Source: CAMBDR01 sp046597185 | Lineage (GTDB): Bacteria > Pseudomonadota > Gammaproteobacteria > Burkholderiales > Burkholderiaceae_D | Length of the DNA: 13,091 nt | Assembly: GCA_046597185.1 (NCBI GenBank) | Contig: JBKJLF010000019.1 | Location: 1 to 13,091, forward strand | Direction of reading: 5' to 3' | Shown here: piece by piece, positions 1 to 7,020 of the stretch | Layout of the letters: every line of letters begins with the position of its first letter | How positions within the stretch are numbered: the first letter of the stretch is position 1 | Translations under genes and position numbers: made by a program | The notes under the pieces: model-generated | The model's database searches: none | Told to the model about the DNA's origin: nothing | Seen by the model: the letters and a program-made list of their open reading frames with translations, nothing else

Positions 1-594
1 CGCATTTCCCAGTTCCTTTTGTGCCTGCGGTGTGTAATTACGCTGGGAATCATCAATGTTGTGCGTCGTACTTGCCAGCGTAAATAAGCCGCCGACACAT
101 ACCTTGGCAAGTGTGGGGTCGATTTGCCACAGCCAATCCCGGATGCCGTTGGCCGCATAGTCTCTGACTTCTTCGCTGGCGTGAGTTACTGCAATGGCGA
201 GCGCCTCTTCTATTTTGTTGCGGGTCGGTTGGTCTATACCATCTTGCAGTAGCCGCGCAAGCACATAGGCGCAAGGGCGGGAAGGGGCATATGGGTCTTT
301 TTGCGTTCTATTTTCCGGATCTGTTTCTGCATCGGCATTTAGAATTTCTTCAATGATGATCTGTTGGCACCACAATAGTTCATCCGCTGCAAGCTCAGCA
401 TAGTGGTCACGAACGGCATAGGCGGCAACGTATCCAATGCCGGATTTTGTGAATAAGTCGGTTGAATCAGTCTCTATCGGAAGCTGGGCCCGTAACGCGC
501 GCGCTTCTTGCAGCGCCTGACGCCAATCGGTGAAAGATTCGCCTGTTTGGTGGTCACGCTTGAAGCGACGCATTCCCCAAGTCATTAATCGCAT
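1..594 (-). CDS. C-terminal fragment of the STAND NTPase gene, partial at left edge
   Basis: This frame is open for 198 codons from ATG 594 to the left edge with no stop, so its true end is outside the window. Possible starts are ATG 594 (MRLMTWGMRRFKRD) and ATG 585, which overlaps the stop of the middle fragment as TAATG. The frame is in fact open from 627, just past a TGA at 630-628, and the residues before the ATG (QEKYQQEFRP) look coding. I therefore read it as the continuation of the middle fragment after a one-base loss near 616-627, not as a separate translationally coupled gene. The product is helical. Segments such as 'IEEALAIAVTHASEEVRDYAANGIRDWLWQ' (split: IEEALAIAVTHA, SEEVRDYAANGI, RDWLWQ) resemble HEAT-like repeats. 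No catalytic motif is visible. Confidence 0.7.
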   Translation of the reverse strand, partial: MRLMTWGMRRFKRDHQTGESFTDWRQALQEARALRAQLPIETDSTDLFTKSGIGYVAAYAVRDHYAELAADELLWCQQIIIEEILNADAETDPENRTQKDPYAPSRPCAYVLARLLQDGIDQPTRNKIEEALAIAVTHASEEVRDYAANGIRDWLWQIDPTLAKVCVGGLFTLASTTHNIDDSQRNYTPQAQKELGNA

Positions 595-2471
595 CGGTCG
601 GAATTCTTGTTGGTATTTTTCTTGTGTTCAGCAAAATTTTGCTGAAGATCAGAGGGTGCTTCATTTTGCTTCACCACAATCTGTCCTGATTCGGCATTTT
701 CCTCAAATGTGACATTGCGCACGTCCATCCGATGCAATGCAGCACGCCAAAGCTTATCGGATTGAGTTTGTTGCGCAATAGGGGGAAGTTCGGCATGAAA
801 TTGGTCGATAATGGCCCAAACTTCATCGCACAACGGCGGCAATTGAAGGCGAAATGCTAAATATTCCAACGTGTTTTTGCGATGTGGCAATGCGCTCGAA
901 TCTTTACGTTCACTGTAGTATATTTCCTCAATACCGCCGGAGGGTAGGCCGAGACTGATTCTTGCGTCGGTAATGTGCATGTCCTCCTGATGAGACCGTT
1001 CAAAGTCCCACTGATAAAATTCTCTAACGCACAGGAGAGGTAGGGCTTGCTCGCCAACGGCTGCCGGATAAGCCGTCGCTACCGATGCCAGTACGGCAAG
1101 CGTCGCAACGGATGTACTGTTTTTTAAAATTCTATCGAATGCGCCTCGGATATCCTGGTTTTGCTTGGCCTGAGCTAACAACCATGCATCCAAAGATCGC
1201 AGCGCGCATTCCAGCACCATTGGGCCTGTTGACAGCCCGCGATAGAGATGGTAGAGCCGCCGACTGCCTATCAGCGGACGCGATCCGTCGGTAGTTGGCA
1301 AATGAAGGGTGCCGACTTCATCACTTAGCTGAGAACGTGAATACGAAACAGCCGCGTGGTTCGTTATGCGCACAATAAAATCAATCGCAAGGTCTGTATG
1401 TGATCCAAGCAACAATATGAAAGGGCCTTGTAAGCTGCTTTGCGGGAAAAATTCGTGCATTGAACGCACCAATCCAAAGCATGTTTCAATTTCTGTATGA
1501 GGCAAGTATCGGCCTTCGCTATCTGGCGGTAGGCACCAAGTTTTTTCGGCAACGTCAATCACCAATTCGGGCAAGTGCTGACAAAGCGAGTGGCATTCAA
1601 AGGATTTTGTAACCTGTTCCAGAATGTTGCTGGCATTGTGTTGTGGCAGTTTGCCTGCAAGGGCTGCATGGATGAGTTCTTCAACCTCACGCGGCGCGGC
1701 GTGCGGGAATTTGAATAGCAATTTTAAAAAATCTTGTTCCAATAGCAATCTCCAGTATTTCAGGCATAACTGTGCTGCGGCAGCGGCTTCCGGCGGCAGT
1801 GGGCCGGAAGCGAAATTCCCTTGTGACCAGTCGTTGAGTAACTCAAGTACGATACCTGCGTCTTGTATGGCGAATGCTTCACTATGCCGATAAGTAAAAA
1901 GGATTAATTCACGCCAGCCACTGCCTATCGGTACAACGAATATCGCGCCGAGGGCATCGAGATTGCGATATTGTGCCAGTCCATAAGAATTAAGAAACAC
2001 ATCGTTCGGCCCTTTACAGGCAGTACGAAGCACATGAATCAGTCGTTTATAGATGACTTTTCCATTCTTCAGCAACAAATAGGTAGTTCGTTCGATGAAT
2101 GCGCCTGCGCTATCCGATTGCAATACGGATACCGCAATTTCATCATGCCATAGCGGCGGCATATCCGTGTGCTGAAACACGGCAACAACAAAATCCATGA
2201 CGCGCTCCTTGTCGCTGGATGCTAAGGCGTCCGCTAACCAGAGTCGAAAGCCGCGCCGCATTGCCGGTTCGGTACCGACTGCGGCAAACAATTGCAGTGG
2301 GTTCCTTTCATCGTCATTGAACGCCTGTGCAATGAAGTGTGCCACCGCCCAGTCCTCAATCACATCATGCGCCGGAGCAAAGCCGCCGGAGGATTTGATC
2401 AGAATAGATTCATCGACCAGAGCCTCAAGCGCGGCGGCGTCGCAATTGCTTGGGTTGACAAAAGGACTCAT
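585..2471 (-). CDS. Middle fragment of the STAND NTPase gene (helical C-terminal region)
   Basis: An open frame of 628 residues from ATG 2471, or 656 if read from 2555, continues the STAND protein. It starts inside the preceding fragment with no ribosome-binding site and is probably not an independent gene. Near its start it has 'ALEALVDESILIK' and 'FAPAHDVIEDWAVAHFI', a winged-helix/HD-EDW-like segment often found directly after the NTPase core of large STAND proteins. The rest is helix-rich, with no catalytic motif I recognise; such regions usually sense the trigger. It stays protein-like to 'DLQQNFAEH'. The last dozen codons (KKNTNKNSDRCD) are probably out of frame, because the +1 frame there reads the more natural 'QEKYQQEFRPMRLMTWG'. 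The stop TAA shares a base with an ATG at 585. Confidence 0.75.
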   Translation of the reverse strand: MSPFVNPSNCDAAALEALVDESILIKSSGGFAPAHDVIEDWAVAHFIAQAFNDDERNPLQLFAAVGTEPAMRRGFRLWLADALASSDKERVMDFVVAVFQHTDMPPLWHDEIAVSVLQSDSAGAFIERTTYLLLKNGKVIYKRLIHVLRTACKGPNDVFLNSYGLAQYRNLDALGAIFVVPIGSGWRELILFTYRHSEAFAIQDAGIVLELLNDWSQGNFASGPLPPEAAAAAQLCLKYWRLLLEQDFLKLLFKFPHAAPREVEELIHAALAGKLPQHNASNILEQVTKSFECHSLCQHLPELVIDVAEKTWCLPPDSEGRYLPHTEIETCFGLVRSMHEFFPQSSLQGPFILLLGSHTDLAIDFIVRITNHAAVSYSRSQLSDEVGTLHLPTTDGSRPLIGSRRLYHLYRGLSTGPMVLECALRSLDAWLLAQAKQNQDIRGAFDRILKNSTSVATLAVLASVATAYPAAVGEQALPLLCVREFYQWDFERSHQEDMHITDARISLGLPSGGIEEIYYSERKDSSALPHRKNTLEYLAFRLQLPPLCDEVWAIIDQFHAELPPIAQQTQSDKLWRAALHRMDVRNVTFEENAESGQIVVKQNEAPSDLQQNFAEHKKNTNKNSDRCD

Positions 2472-4098
2472 TTTGCGCGCGCTGAACTGAAATAGCAAGC
2501 AGGCATTGGCTGCGTTTGGCTGGCATCCCGTTTTGTGCTTCGTGCGCACGCTCAATGTAATCGCGCCAGACGCGTTCCTTGAATTGTTGCTCGTTAATTT
2601 CGTTAAGGGAGTGATTGGCGCTGCTTTGGTGAAATGTTTTCCATGCGAGCGAAAGGATCAATGGAAGGCGCAGTAGTTGATGGAGTTTTTGATTGGCAAT
2701 CAGCGGCGTTAAGTGAGGGGCAAACTCTTTTACTTGGCTCAGTTCTGCATCGCTTAGCGGGGGCATCGCGATTGTCCTTACGTCGTCTGTGCTCCACTGC
2801 GCCAGCAAATGTTCTTTGAGCATTTGCGCTGAGGATTCGCGGCAGGTAATAACGATTGTCCACGTCGCATCATTGTTGATTTGCTGCAATAATTGGCAAA
2901 ATGCATCAAGGGTGCTGAGTTCAAACAAGCGTTCGGCGCTGTCAATAAGCAGGATTTTGCGCGGTAGCAGCGCAAATTCGTTTTGTAGTTGGGCGATGGA
3001 CAACGCGATGCCAATGCCGGTTAAAAATTGGTGTAAATGGGGATGGTTAAATTCCTGCGCCTTGAACGCGAAGGGGGTAATTTCGGCTGGTAGTGCGTGG
3101 CACAGCGCTTTAACCAATGCAGATTTACCGGCACCTGGTGCACCCTGTACGATGACTGTTTTTGATGATTCTATTGCCTCAATTAAGGTGTCCAGCAGCG
3201 CCGTGCGCGGTAGATGCAGCCCCGGTGCTATATCTGTTTGAATACCATCCAGTATCAAGTCACTATGTTCTTGTAGCCGGGTAATTGCTTGCCGCTGCGC
3301 CGCCGAGCGGCCAGAGTGTACCGCCATTTTTAGCTGATCATCCAGTTGCGCCAACCTGAATGTGCCGCCGTTGTGGTTCCAAGTTTGGCTTTGCGTGATC
3401 AATCCATTCCAAATTGCGTCAGCATTTAGCGTGCTGGTGGAATTGCGTGCTAGTTCAATCATGCTCAGGATCGCGGCTTCATCCTTGCTGCCTATTGCAT
3501 CGAAATCATAGGATAGTAAATGAAAATGCTTTAAAAATTGCCATAGCGTTTCATCAGTTGGAGCAGGGCCGCCGGATTTTTCCAGCACAGTTCTGAAAAT
3601 TTTCAGATAGCCGCGCTTTTCATTCGAGCTATAGGATCGGGTCGCTACCTTGTCCATAAATTCGGCGCTGGCAACCGAGGTGTGCGCCCAATCGAGTAGC
3701 GGGCGCACATGCTGGATTGTTTTTGCCGATTGCGGGCCTGTAACGAGTGCGATTGCATCTTGGCCTAGTGAAAACGCATTGGGGTTATTGAAGTCGCCCC
3801 AAGCGCTTGCCAGTGTAGCGGCAAATTCAAGATCGTTTTCTGTGATCGCAGCGTTGTGTTTGATTTGCGCCAGCAGTCGGCATCGCTGGCTTGCTTCCAT
3901 CTGGATAGTCACAACCGCATCGTCGGTGGCGAAACCTGCTTGCTTGGCTTGTAGCCGAATCGATTCGACTTTGCCAAAAGGCAGGCAGGGGAGGCGGCCA
4001 CCAATGAGTATGTGGAGCAAAAACGCAGCCTGTACCTTGGCTTCAAAGAAACCGCCAAGGTTTCCGGTAGAACTCGGGTTGCTAAGTTTTGTACTCAC
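2425..4098 (-). CDS. N-terminal fragment: PD-(D/E)xK-like nuclease domain plus STAND P-loop NTPase
   Basis: This fragment likely cut DNA upon activation, with the NTPase acting as the switch; that role is inferred from Cap4/DUF4297/Mrr-type nuclease-STAND fusions. With the GTG start at 4098 (AAGGCG just upstream) it is 557 residues. A longer frame opens at ATG 4215, but its first 39 residues look non-coding. Residues 10-120 carry a nuclease-like pattern: E19 (FFEAKVQ), D59-D60 (ATDD) and Q78-x-K80 (AQIKHN), followed by 'AWGDFNNP'. A P-loop domain follows: Walker A GAPGAGKS (319-326), Walker B KILLIDSAER (381-390), an Arg after a strand (TIVITCR, 414-420) and 'LLRLPLILSLAW' (475-486), as in STAND proteins. 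The last 15 or so residues, ending RRRRA, are out of frame. A weak possible promoter, TTACAA-N15-TATAAA, lies at 4156-4130. Confidence 0.8.
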   Translation of the reverse strand: MSTKLSNPSSTGNLGGFFEAKVQAAFLLHILIGGRLPCLPFGKVESIRLQAKQAGFATDDAVVTIQMEASQRCRLLAQIKHNAAITENDLEFAATLASAWGDFNNPNAFSLGQDAIALVTGPQSAKTIQHVRPLLDWAHTSVASAEFMDKVATRSYSSNEKRGYLKIFRTVLEKSGGPAPTDETLWQFLKHFHLLSYDFDAIGSKDEAAILSMIELARNSTSTLNADAIWNGLITQSQTWNHNGGTFRLAQLDDQLKMAVHSGRSAAQRQAITRLQEHSDLILDGIQTDIAPGLHLPRTALLDTLIEAIESSKTVIVQGAPGAGKSALVKALCHALPAEITPFAFKAQEFNHPHLHQFLTGIGIALSIAQLQNEFALLPRKILLIDSAERLFELSTLDAFCQLLQQINNDATWTIVITCRESSAQMLKEHLLAQWSTDDVRTIAMPPLSDAELSQVKEFAPHLTPLIANQKLHQLLRLPLILSLAWKTFHQSSANHSLNEINEQQFKERVWRDYIERAHEAQNGMPAKRSQCLLAISVQRAQNESFCQPKQLRRRRA

Positions 4099-4840
4099 TT
4101 TTCGCCTTTTTTCAATTGGTTTGCAAGCGTTTATAAAATCGTCTTTACCATTGTAATCCACACGCTTCGTTGTTAGGTAATTCCGACCTGCGCACAGCGG
4201 TAGGTGATCCGGCAACTGATCGCGAACCTATCGTCACAGCGCGGAAAGGTTTAAAAATTAAACTTATCGTCTTGCTATTCTATTATGGCGAAGCCAAGAT
4301 CGCCGCTATTGATTCGGCCCAATCAAGATCAGCCCGGCCAAGTGTGAAAGAACCTTTGATCAAGGTGGCGTTGGAAAAAGCGCCAACAAAATGCACACCA
4401 GCGCACTTATCGTTGCACGCGCAGATGCGCTGGCCTAAGGGGGCTTTTATTGCGAGTGCTGATCGCCATAATGGCGTTGGCGTGGCCCAAAGTTTGTGGT
4501 GCGGCCCAAGGATCGGGGCATGTTATCGCAGATTTACTGCCCAGTGCTGGAGACCCGTTATGGTGGTGGGGAGGCCAACGGCTGTCGCGTATAAGGCGAC
4601 GAAAGCGCCGCAGACTGTAACGGGAGCTTGATGTGTTCATAGTGCTGCTTGAGATCGTCGGACAACATAACCGCGATTTTTGACCAACTGCATCCGCTAC
4701 GGGCCACTCGCGCAAAACCGCCAGCAGCACCCGAATTTTCGCGCATTTTTACGTGGCGAGGTGGCTTGGGTGAGCATGATTAAGCCGGCGCGCGGTGCCC
4801 ACTTAACGGCCTTGCTGGCGCAAATTGTGTGGCAAACTGA
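4099..4840. other. 742-bp stretch without a recognisable gene, probably eroded DNA
   Basis: Several frames on both strands stay open for 50-150 codons here, but none has a good ribosome-binding site plus protein-like text throughout. Short islands look natural. On the plus strand, 4450-4620 gives a hydrophobic start (RVLIAIMALAWPKVCGAA) and a basic tail (RIRRRKRRRL), continued after a TAA by RELDVFIVLLEIVGQHNRDF and a TGA. On the minus strand, around 4280-4400, there is VGAFSNATLIKGSFTLGRAD. These may be remains of decayed genes. I see no insertion-sequence ends, tRNA, terminator or clear repeat. The right part should contain the end of the cupin transcript and the left part the start signals of the STAND gene. 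Confidence 0.45.
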
Positions 4841-5203
4841 TCAAGCCTTACGTTCGATAATCACATAGTGTTTTGCCATCGGCTCCAGCACCTCAAACAC
4901 GCCCTTGAACCCGGCCGGAATCACCATGGCATCTCCCGGCCCGGCGGAGCTAACCTTGCCAGCTTCATCGATAATACGGCAACGCCCTTGTGTGACGAAG
5001 AAAAATTCATCCTCCTGCGCACCAAATTCGATTTTCCAACTCCCCACTTCACAAGCCCATGTGCCAGCGCATACTTCGCCCGATGCGTTGGTGAAATGGT
5101 TCCAGGTGGCGCGCTGCGGCTTGCCCTGCAGGCGACGCTCCTCGCGCGGGTAATCAAATTCGGCGGGTGTGGTTTGTTGGGCGAAAGAAATAATGGCAGG
5201 CAT
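4841..5203 (-). CDS. Small single-domain cupin protein (Cupin_3-like)
   Basis: The 120-residue product is a small cytoplasmic beta-barrel of the cupin fold, closest by eye to Cupin_3 (ureidoglycine aminohydrolase-type) proteins of unknown substrate. The barrel signature runs from 'WACEVGSWKIEF' (49-60) through 'QEDEFFFVTQGRCRIID' (63-79) to 'AGPGDAMVIPAGFKGVFEV' (87-105). The usual metal-binding His residues of the first motif are not present (E64, D65 and E66 stand there), so metal binding and catalysis are uncertain. I chose ATG 5203 because GGAG sits a suitable distance upstream; the frame also opens at ATG 5245, which has no ribosome-binding site. The gene stands alone, divergent from the toxin-antitoxin operon. 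Size and layout fit the family; the function is unknown. Confidence 0.85.
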   Translation of the reverse strand: MPAIISFAQQTTPAEFDYPREERRLQGKPQRATWNHFTNASGEVCAGTWACEVGSWKIEFGAQEDEFFFVTQGRCRIIDEAGKVSSAGPGDAMVIPAGFKGVFEVLEPMAKHYVIIERKA

Positions 5204-5241
5204 GATGTGCTCCGGATCAGGTTTGGGGTAAATTAAATCAA

Positions 5242-5283
5242 TCATACAATGAGTAAAAGCGGTACGGTTGCATTATTGTATGA
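5242..5283. promoter_or_regulatory. Perfect 9-bp inverted repeat upstream of the cupin gene
   Basis: TCATACAAT (5242-5250) and ATTGTATGA (5275-5283) are exact reverse complements separated by 24 nt. They lie in the 163-205 bp divergent spacer, just upstream of the cupin start at 5203. The distal arm, read toward the cupin gene, contains TACAAT, a plausible -10 element, although I find no convincing -35 to go with it. The paired sites could be bound by a regulator on two helical faces, but that is inference. Confidence 0.35.
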
Positions 5284-5356
5284 GATAAATTGATCAGATA
5301 GATTGATCCATCTCTGTTTTCCTGCTGCCACAACCCCCGCAACCTGGAGATACTGG

Positions 5357-5384
5357 TTGACTTCTGCATCCGGTGTAGTAACAT
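5357..5384 (+). promoter_or_regulatory. Sigma-70-type promoter of the toxin-antitoxin operon
   Basis: TTGACT (5357-5362) and TAACAT (5379-5384) are separated by 16 bp and lie about 25 bp before the antitoxin start. Both boxes are close to consensus. A strong ribosome-binding site, AAGGAGGT (5397-5404), follows and fixes the ATG at 5409. Confidence 0.55.
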
Positions 5385-5391
5385 ATCTACA
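5374..5391. promoter_or_regulatory. Inverted repeat TGTAG-N8-CTACA, probable antitoxin operator
   Basis: The 5-bp arms at 5374-5378 and 5387-5391 flank the -10 box of the promoter. Antitoxins of the Phd/YefM and VapB types commonly repress their own operon by binding a short palindrome at this place, and binding here would block RNA polymerase. The arms are short, so a chance match is possible. Confidence 0.4.
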
Positions 5392-5408
5392 AAATCAAGG
5401 AGGTCACC

Positions 5409-5675
5409 ATGAACACCATCATGTTATCGAGCAGGGAGTTTAACCAGGATACCGGGCGCGCAAAAAAAGCCGCCAACAATGGCCCGGTGTATATTACGGA
5501 TCGAGGTCGTCCGACCCATGTTTTATTGACGATTGAAAAATTTGAGCAATTGAGTGGGCAAAAGCGCAATATTGTAGACATCTTAGCCATGCCCTGCACC
5601 ACAGATATGGAAGCGGAACTTGAATTTGAACCTCATCGGCTTGAGCACCTGATCAAACCAGTGGAATTTGACTGA
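5409..5675 (+). CDS. Type II antitoxin, Phd/YefM family
   Basis: This 88-residue protein neutralises the PIN toxin encoded directly downstream and probably represses the shared promoter. The N-terminal half is a typical Phd/YefM DNA-binding and dimerisation domain: 'SSREFNQDTGRAKKAANNGPVYITDRGRPTHVLL' (7-40, read as SSREFNQDTGRAKKAA then NNGPVYITDRGRPTHVLL) and 'IEKFEQLSG'. The C-terminal third, from about 55 to 88, is acidic (DMEAELEFEPHRLEHL), as expected for the flexible part that wraps around the toxin. The start is certain: AAGGAGGT ends 4 nt before the ATG. The stop TGA shares its last base with the toxin's ATG (TGATG), so translation is coupled and antitoxin is made first. Confidence 0.9.
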   Translation: MNTIMLSSREFNQDTGRAKKAANNGPVYITDRGRPTHVLLTIEKFEQLSGQKRNIVDILAMPCTTDMEAELEFEPHRLEHLIKPVEFD

Positions 5676-6094
5676 TGTACTTACTCGACACCAATGTCAT
5701 CTCGGAATTGCGCAAGGCCAGCACAGGCAAGGCTGATCCGGCGGTCGTTGCCTGGGCTGGCGCGCAATCGAGTCAACAATTATTCTTATCCGTCATCAGC
5801 ATCATGGAGCTGGAAATCGGCATTCTCAAAGTTCAGCGCCGTGATGCCAGACAAGGCTTGTTGTTGCGCACTTGGTTAAACAGCCAGGTCTTACCCGAAT
5901 TCCGCGAGCGCACCTTACCCATTGATTGCGAAGTGGCCTTAATTTGCGCAAAGCTACATGTGCCGGACCCGCGTTCTGAGCGCGATGCACTCATTGCTGC
6001 GACAGCCCTGGTTCACCGCTTAACCGTCGTCACCCGCAATGTCGCCGATTTTGCTGCGACTGGCGTCTCAACCATCAACCCTTGGGTTACGTAA
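5675..6094 (+). CDS. vapC: PIN-domain toxin ribonuclease, VapC/FitB-like
   Basis: The 139-residue product is a Mg-dependent RNase toxin of a type II toxin-antitoxin pair. All four acidic PIN positions are visible: D5 in 'YLLDTNVISELRK', E45 in 'SIMELEIGI', D104 in 'ERDALIAATALVHRLTVVT' and D125 in 'RNVADFAATG'. Length and motif spacing are normal for the family and no residue is missing, so it should be active. 'VARN/VTRN-ADF' and the ending 'STINPW' are typical of the FitB-like subgroup. The start overlaps the antitoxin stop by one base. Targets (tRNA or rRNA sites in known VapC proteins) cannot be read from the sequence. The next gene, the ligase, starts 28 nt downstream on the same strand and may share the transcript. 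Confidence 0.92.
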   Translation: MYLLDTNVISELRKASTGKADPAVVAWAGAQSSQQLFLSVISIMELEIGILKVQRRDARQGLLLRTWLNSQVLPEFRERTLPIDCEVALICAKLHVPDPRSERDALIAATALVHRLTVVTRNVADFAATGVSTINPWVT

Positions 6095-6122
6095 ACAAAC
6101 CATAACCATTACTGCAATTTAT

Positions 6123-7010
6123 ATGAATACCAATCAACCAAATCAAGCGATTGCGCCCAACCCCTTACGCCGCCTCACGCTCCTGCTATCAGGTGGCACA
6201 CTGTTCGCGCCCATCCTGCTGCACGCCAGCACGCCCGAGGCACCCGCCCTGCCGCTAGCGCAAAACTACCGCGACCAATTCGACCCCAGCCAGTATCTGG
6301 TAAGTGAAAAACTCGATGGCGTGCGCGCCGTTTGGGACGGCAAAGTGTTGCGCTTTCGCAGCGGCAAGCCCATTCACGCACCCGCCTGGTTTATCGCCGC
6401 CTTGCGCAGACATGCGCCGCATGGCGAGTTATGGCTGGGGCGGCAAAGTTTTGAGCGGCTTTCCGCCGCCGTGCGCAGACAGCAGGCACTGGATGAAGAA
6501 TGGAAAAACATCAGCTATCAACTCTACGAACTACCCAACGGCGCAGGCAGTTTTGCCGAGCGCGTGGCGGCACTGCAAGCCTTTGTGGCGCAAGCGGCCA
6601 AACCATGGTTGCAAGTGGTGGCACAAGAGCGGGTAGCCAACCCGGCAGCGCTGAAACAAAAGCTGGCCCAGGTGCTGCAAAACGGCGGTGAAGGTTTGAT
6701 GTTGCATCGGCTCGATGCACCCTGGCAAACTGGCCGCTCCGAGCTATTACTCAAACTCAAACCGCAGCACGACGCCGAAGCGCGAGTGCTGGCGCACGAA
6801 CCAGGCAAGGGGAAATATCAGGGTATGCTGGGGGCTTTACTGGTAGAAACGGCCAGCGGCCAGCGCTTTCGGCTGGGTACGGGTTTTTCTGACGAACAAC
6901 GCAAAAACCCGCCGCCAGTCGGTAGCATAATCACTTATCGCTATCGTGATTTAACCTCCACTGGCTTACCCAAGTTTGCCAGCTTCCTGCGCCCTTGGCA
7001 GAGCGAGTGA
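6123..7010 (+). CDS. ATP-dependent DNA ligase with N-terminal leader, LigE-like (periplasmic type)
   Basis: The 295-residue product seals DNA nicks using ATP. Ligase motifs stand in order: motif I E62-K-L-D-G-V-R-A (K63 takes AMP), FRSG near 78-81, GELWLGR (101-107), YQLYEL at motif III (132-137), EGLMLH at motif IV (190-195) and LLKLKP at motif V (209-214). A short OB fold follows, with GTGFSDEQR and YRYRDLTSTGLPKFASFLRP. Motif III has LYEL where LFDL-like text is more usual. Residues 13-36 form a hydrophobic leader (RRLTLLLSGG..FAPILLHAS), which fits export as proposed for LigE of Neisseria and Haemophilus. The frame opens earlier, at ATG 6039, but that start overlaps the toxin gene and gives unlike text; no strong ribosome-binding site precedes 6123. 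The gene ends 10 bp from the convergent FecR-type gene. Confidence 0.9.
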   Translation: MNTNQPNQAIAPNPLRRLTLLLSGGTLFAPILLHASTPEAPALPLAQNYRDQFDPSQYLVSEKLDGVRAVWDGKVLRFRSGKPIHAPAWFIAALRRHAPHGELWLGRQSFERLSAAVRRQQALDEEWKNISYQLYELPNGAGSFAERVAALQAFVAQAAKPWLQVVAQERVANPAALKQKLAQVLQNGGEGLMLHRLDAPWQTGRSELLLKLKPQHDAEARVLAHEPGKGKYQGMLGALLVETASGQRFRLGTGFSDEQRKNPPPVGSIITYRYRDLTSTGLPKFASFLRPWQSE

Positions 7011-7020
7011 AGCCATCAAG

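Larger units (their letters stand above)
1..4098 (-). pseudogene. Avs-like nuclease-STAND NTPase gene, broken by two frameshifts (whole locus, partial at left edge)
   Basis: Three minus-strand frames follow one another and read as one protein when joined: 4098 to about 2473, 2471 to about 620, and about 624 to the left edge. The first join needs removal of one A from the A4 run at 2471-2474. This turns '...AISVQRAQ-NESF' into '...AISVQRAQ-MSPFVNPSN', after which the text stays protein-like. The second join needs one extra base near the A5 run at 616-620, giving '...NFAEHKKKYQQEFRPMRL' instead of the junk end 'NTNKNSDRCD'. The product would be over about 1,360 residues: nuclease-like domain, P-loop NTPase, long helical sensor region. 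Two opposite one-base changes in A runs fit either gene decay or sequencing error. The assignment to the Avs/STAND defence class rests on architecture only. Confidence 0.6.

Noticed and set aside
2472..2555. Upstream extension of the middle STAND fragment to ATG 2555
   Set aside because: Text before 2471 overlaps the better coding frame of the first fragment and lacks a ribosome-binding site.
3650..4156. 168-codon plus-strand frame
   Set aside because: Antisense to the clear nuclease-NTPase coding frame; composition is that of a shadow.
4170..4631. 153-codon plus-strand frame in the gene-free stretch
   Set aside because: No ribosome-binding site, no recognisable motif, and the opposite strand is equally open. 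Kept only as possible relic DNA.
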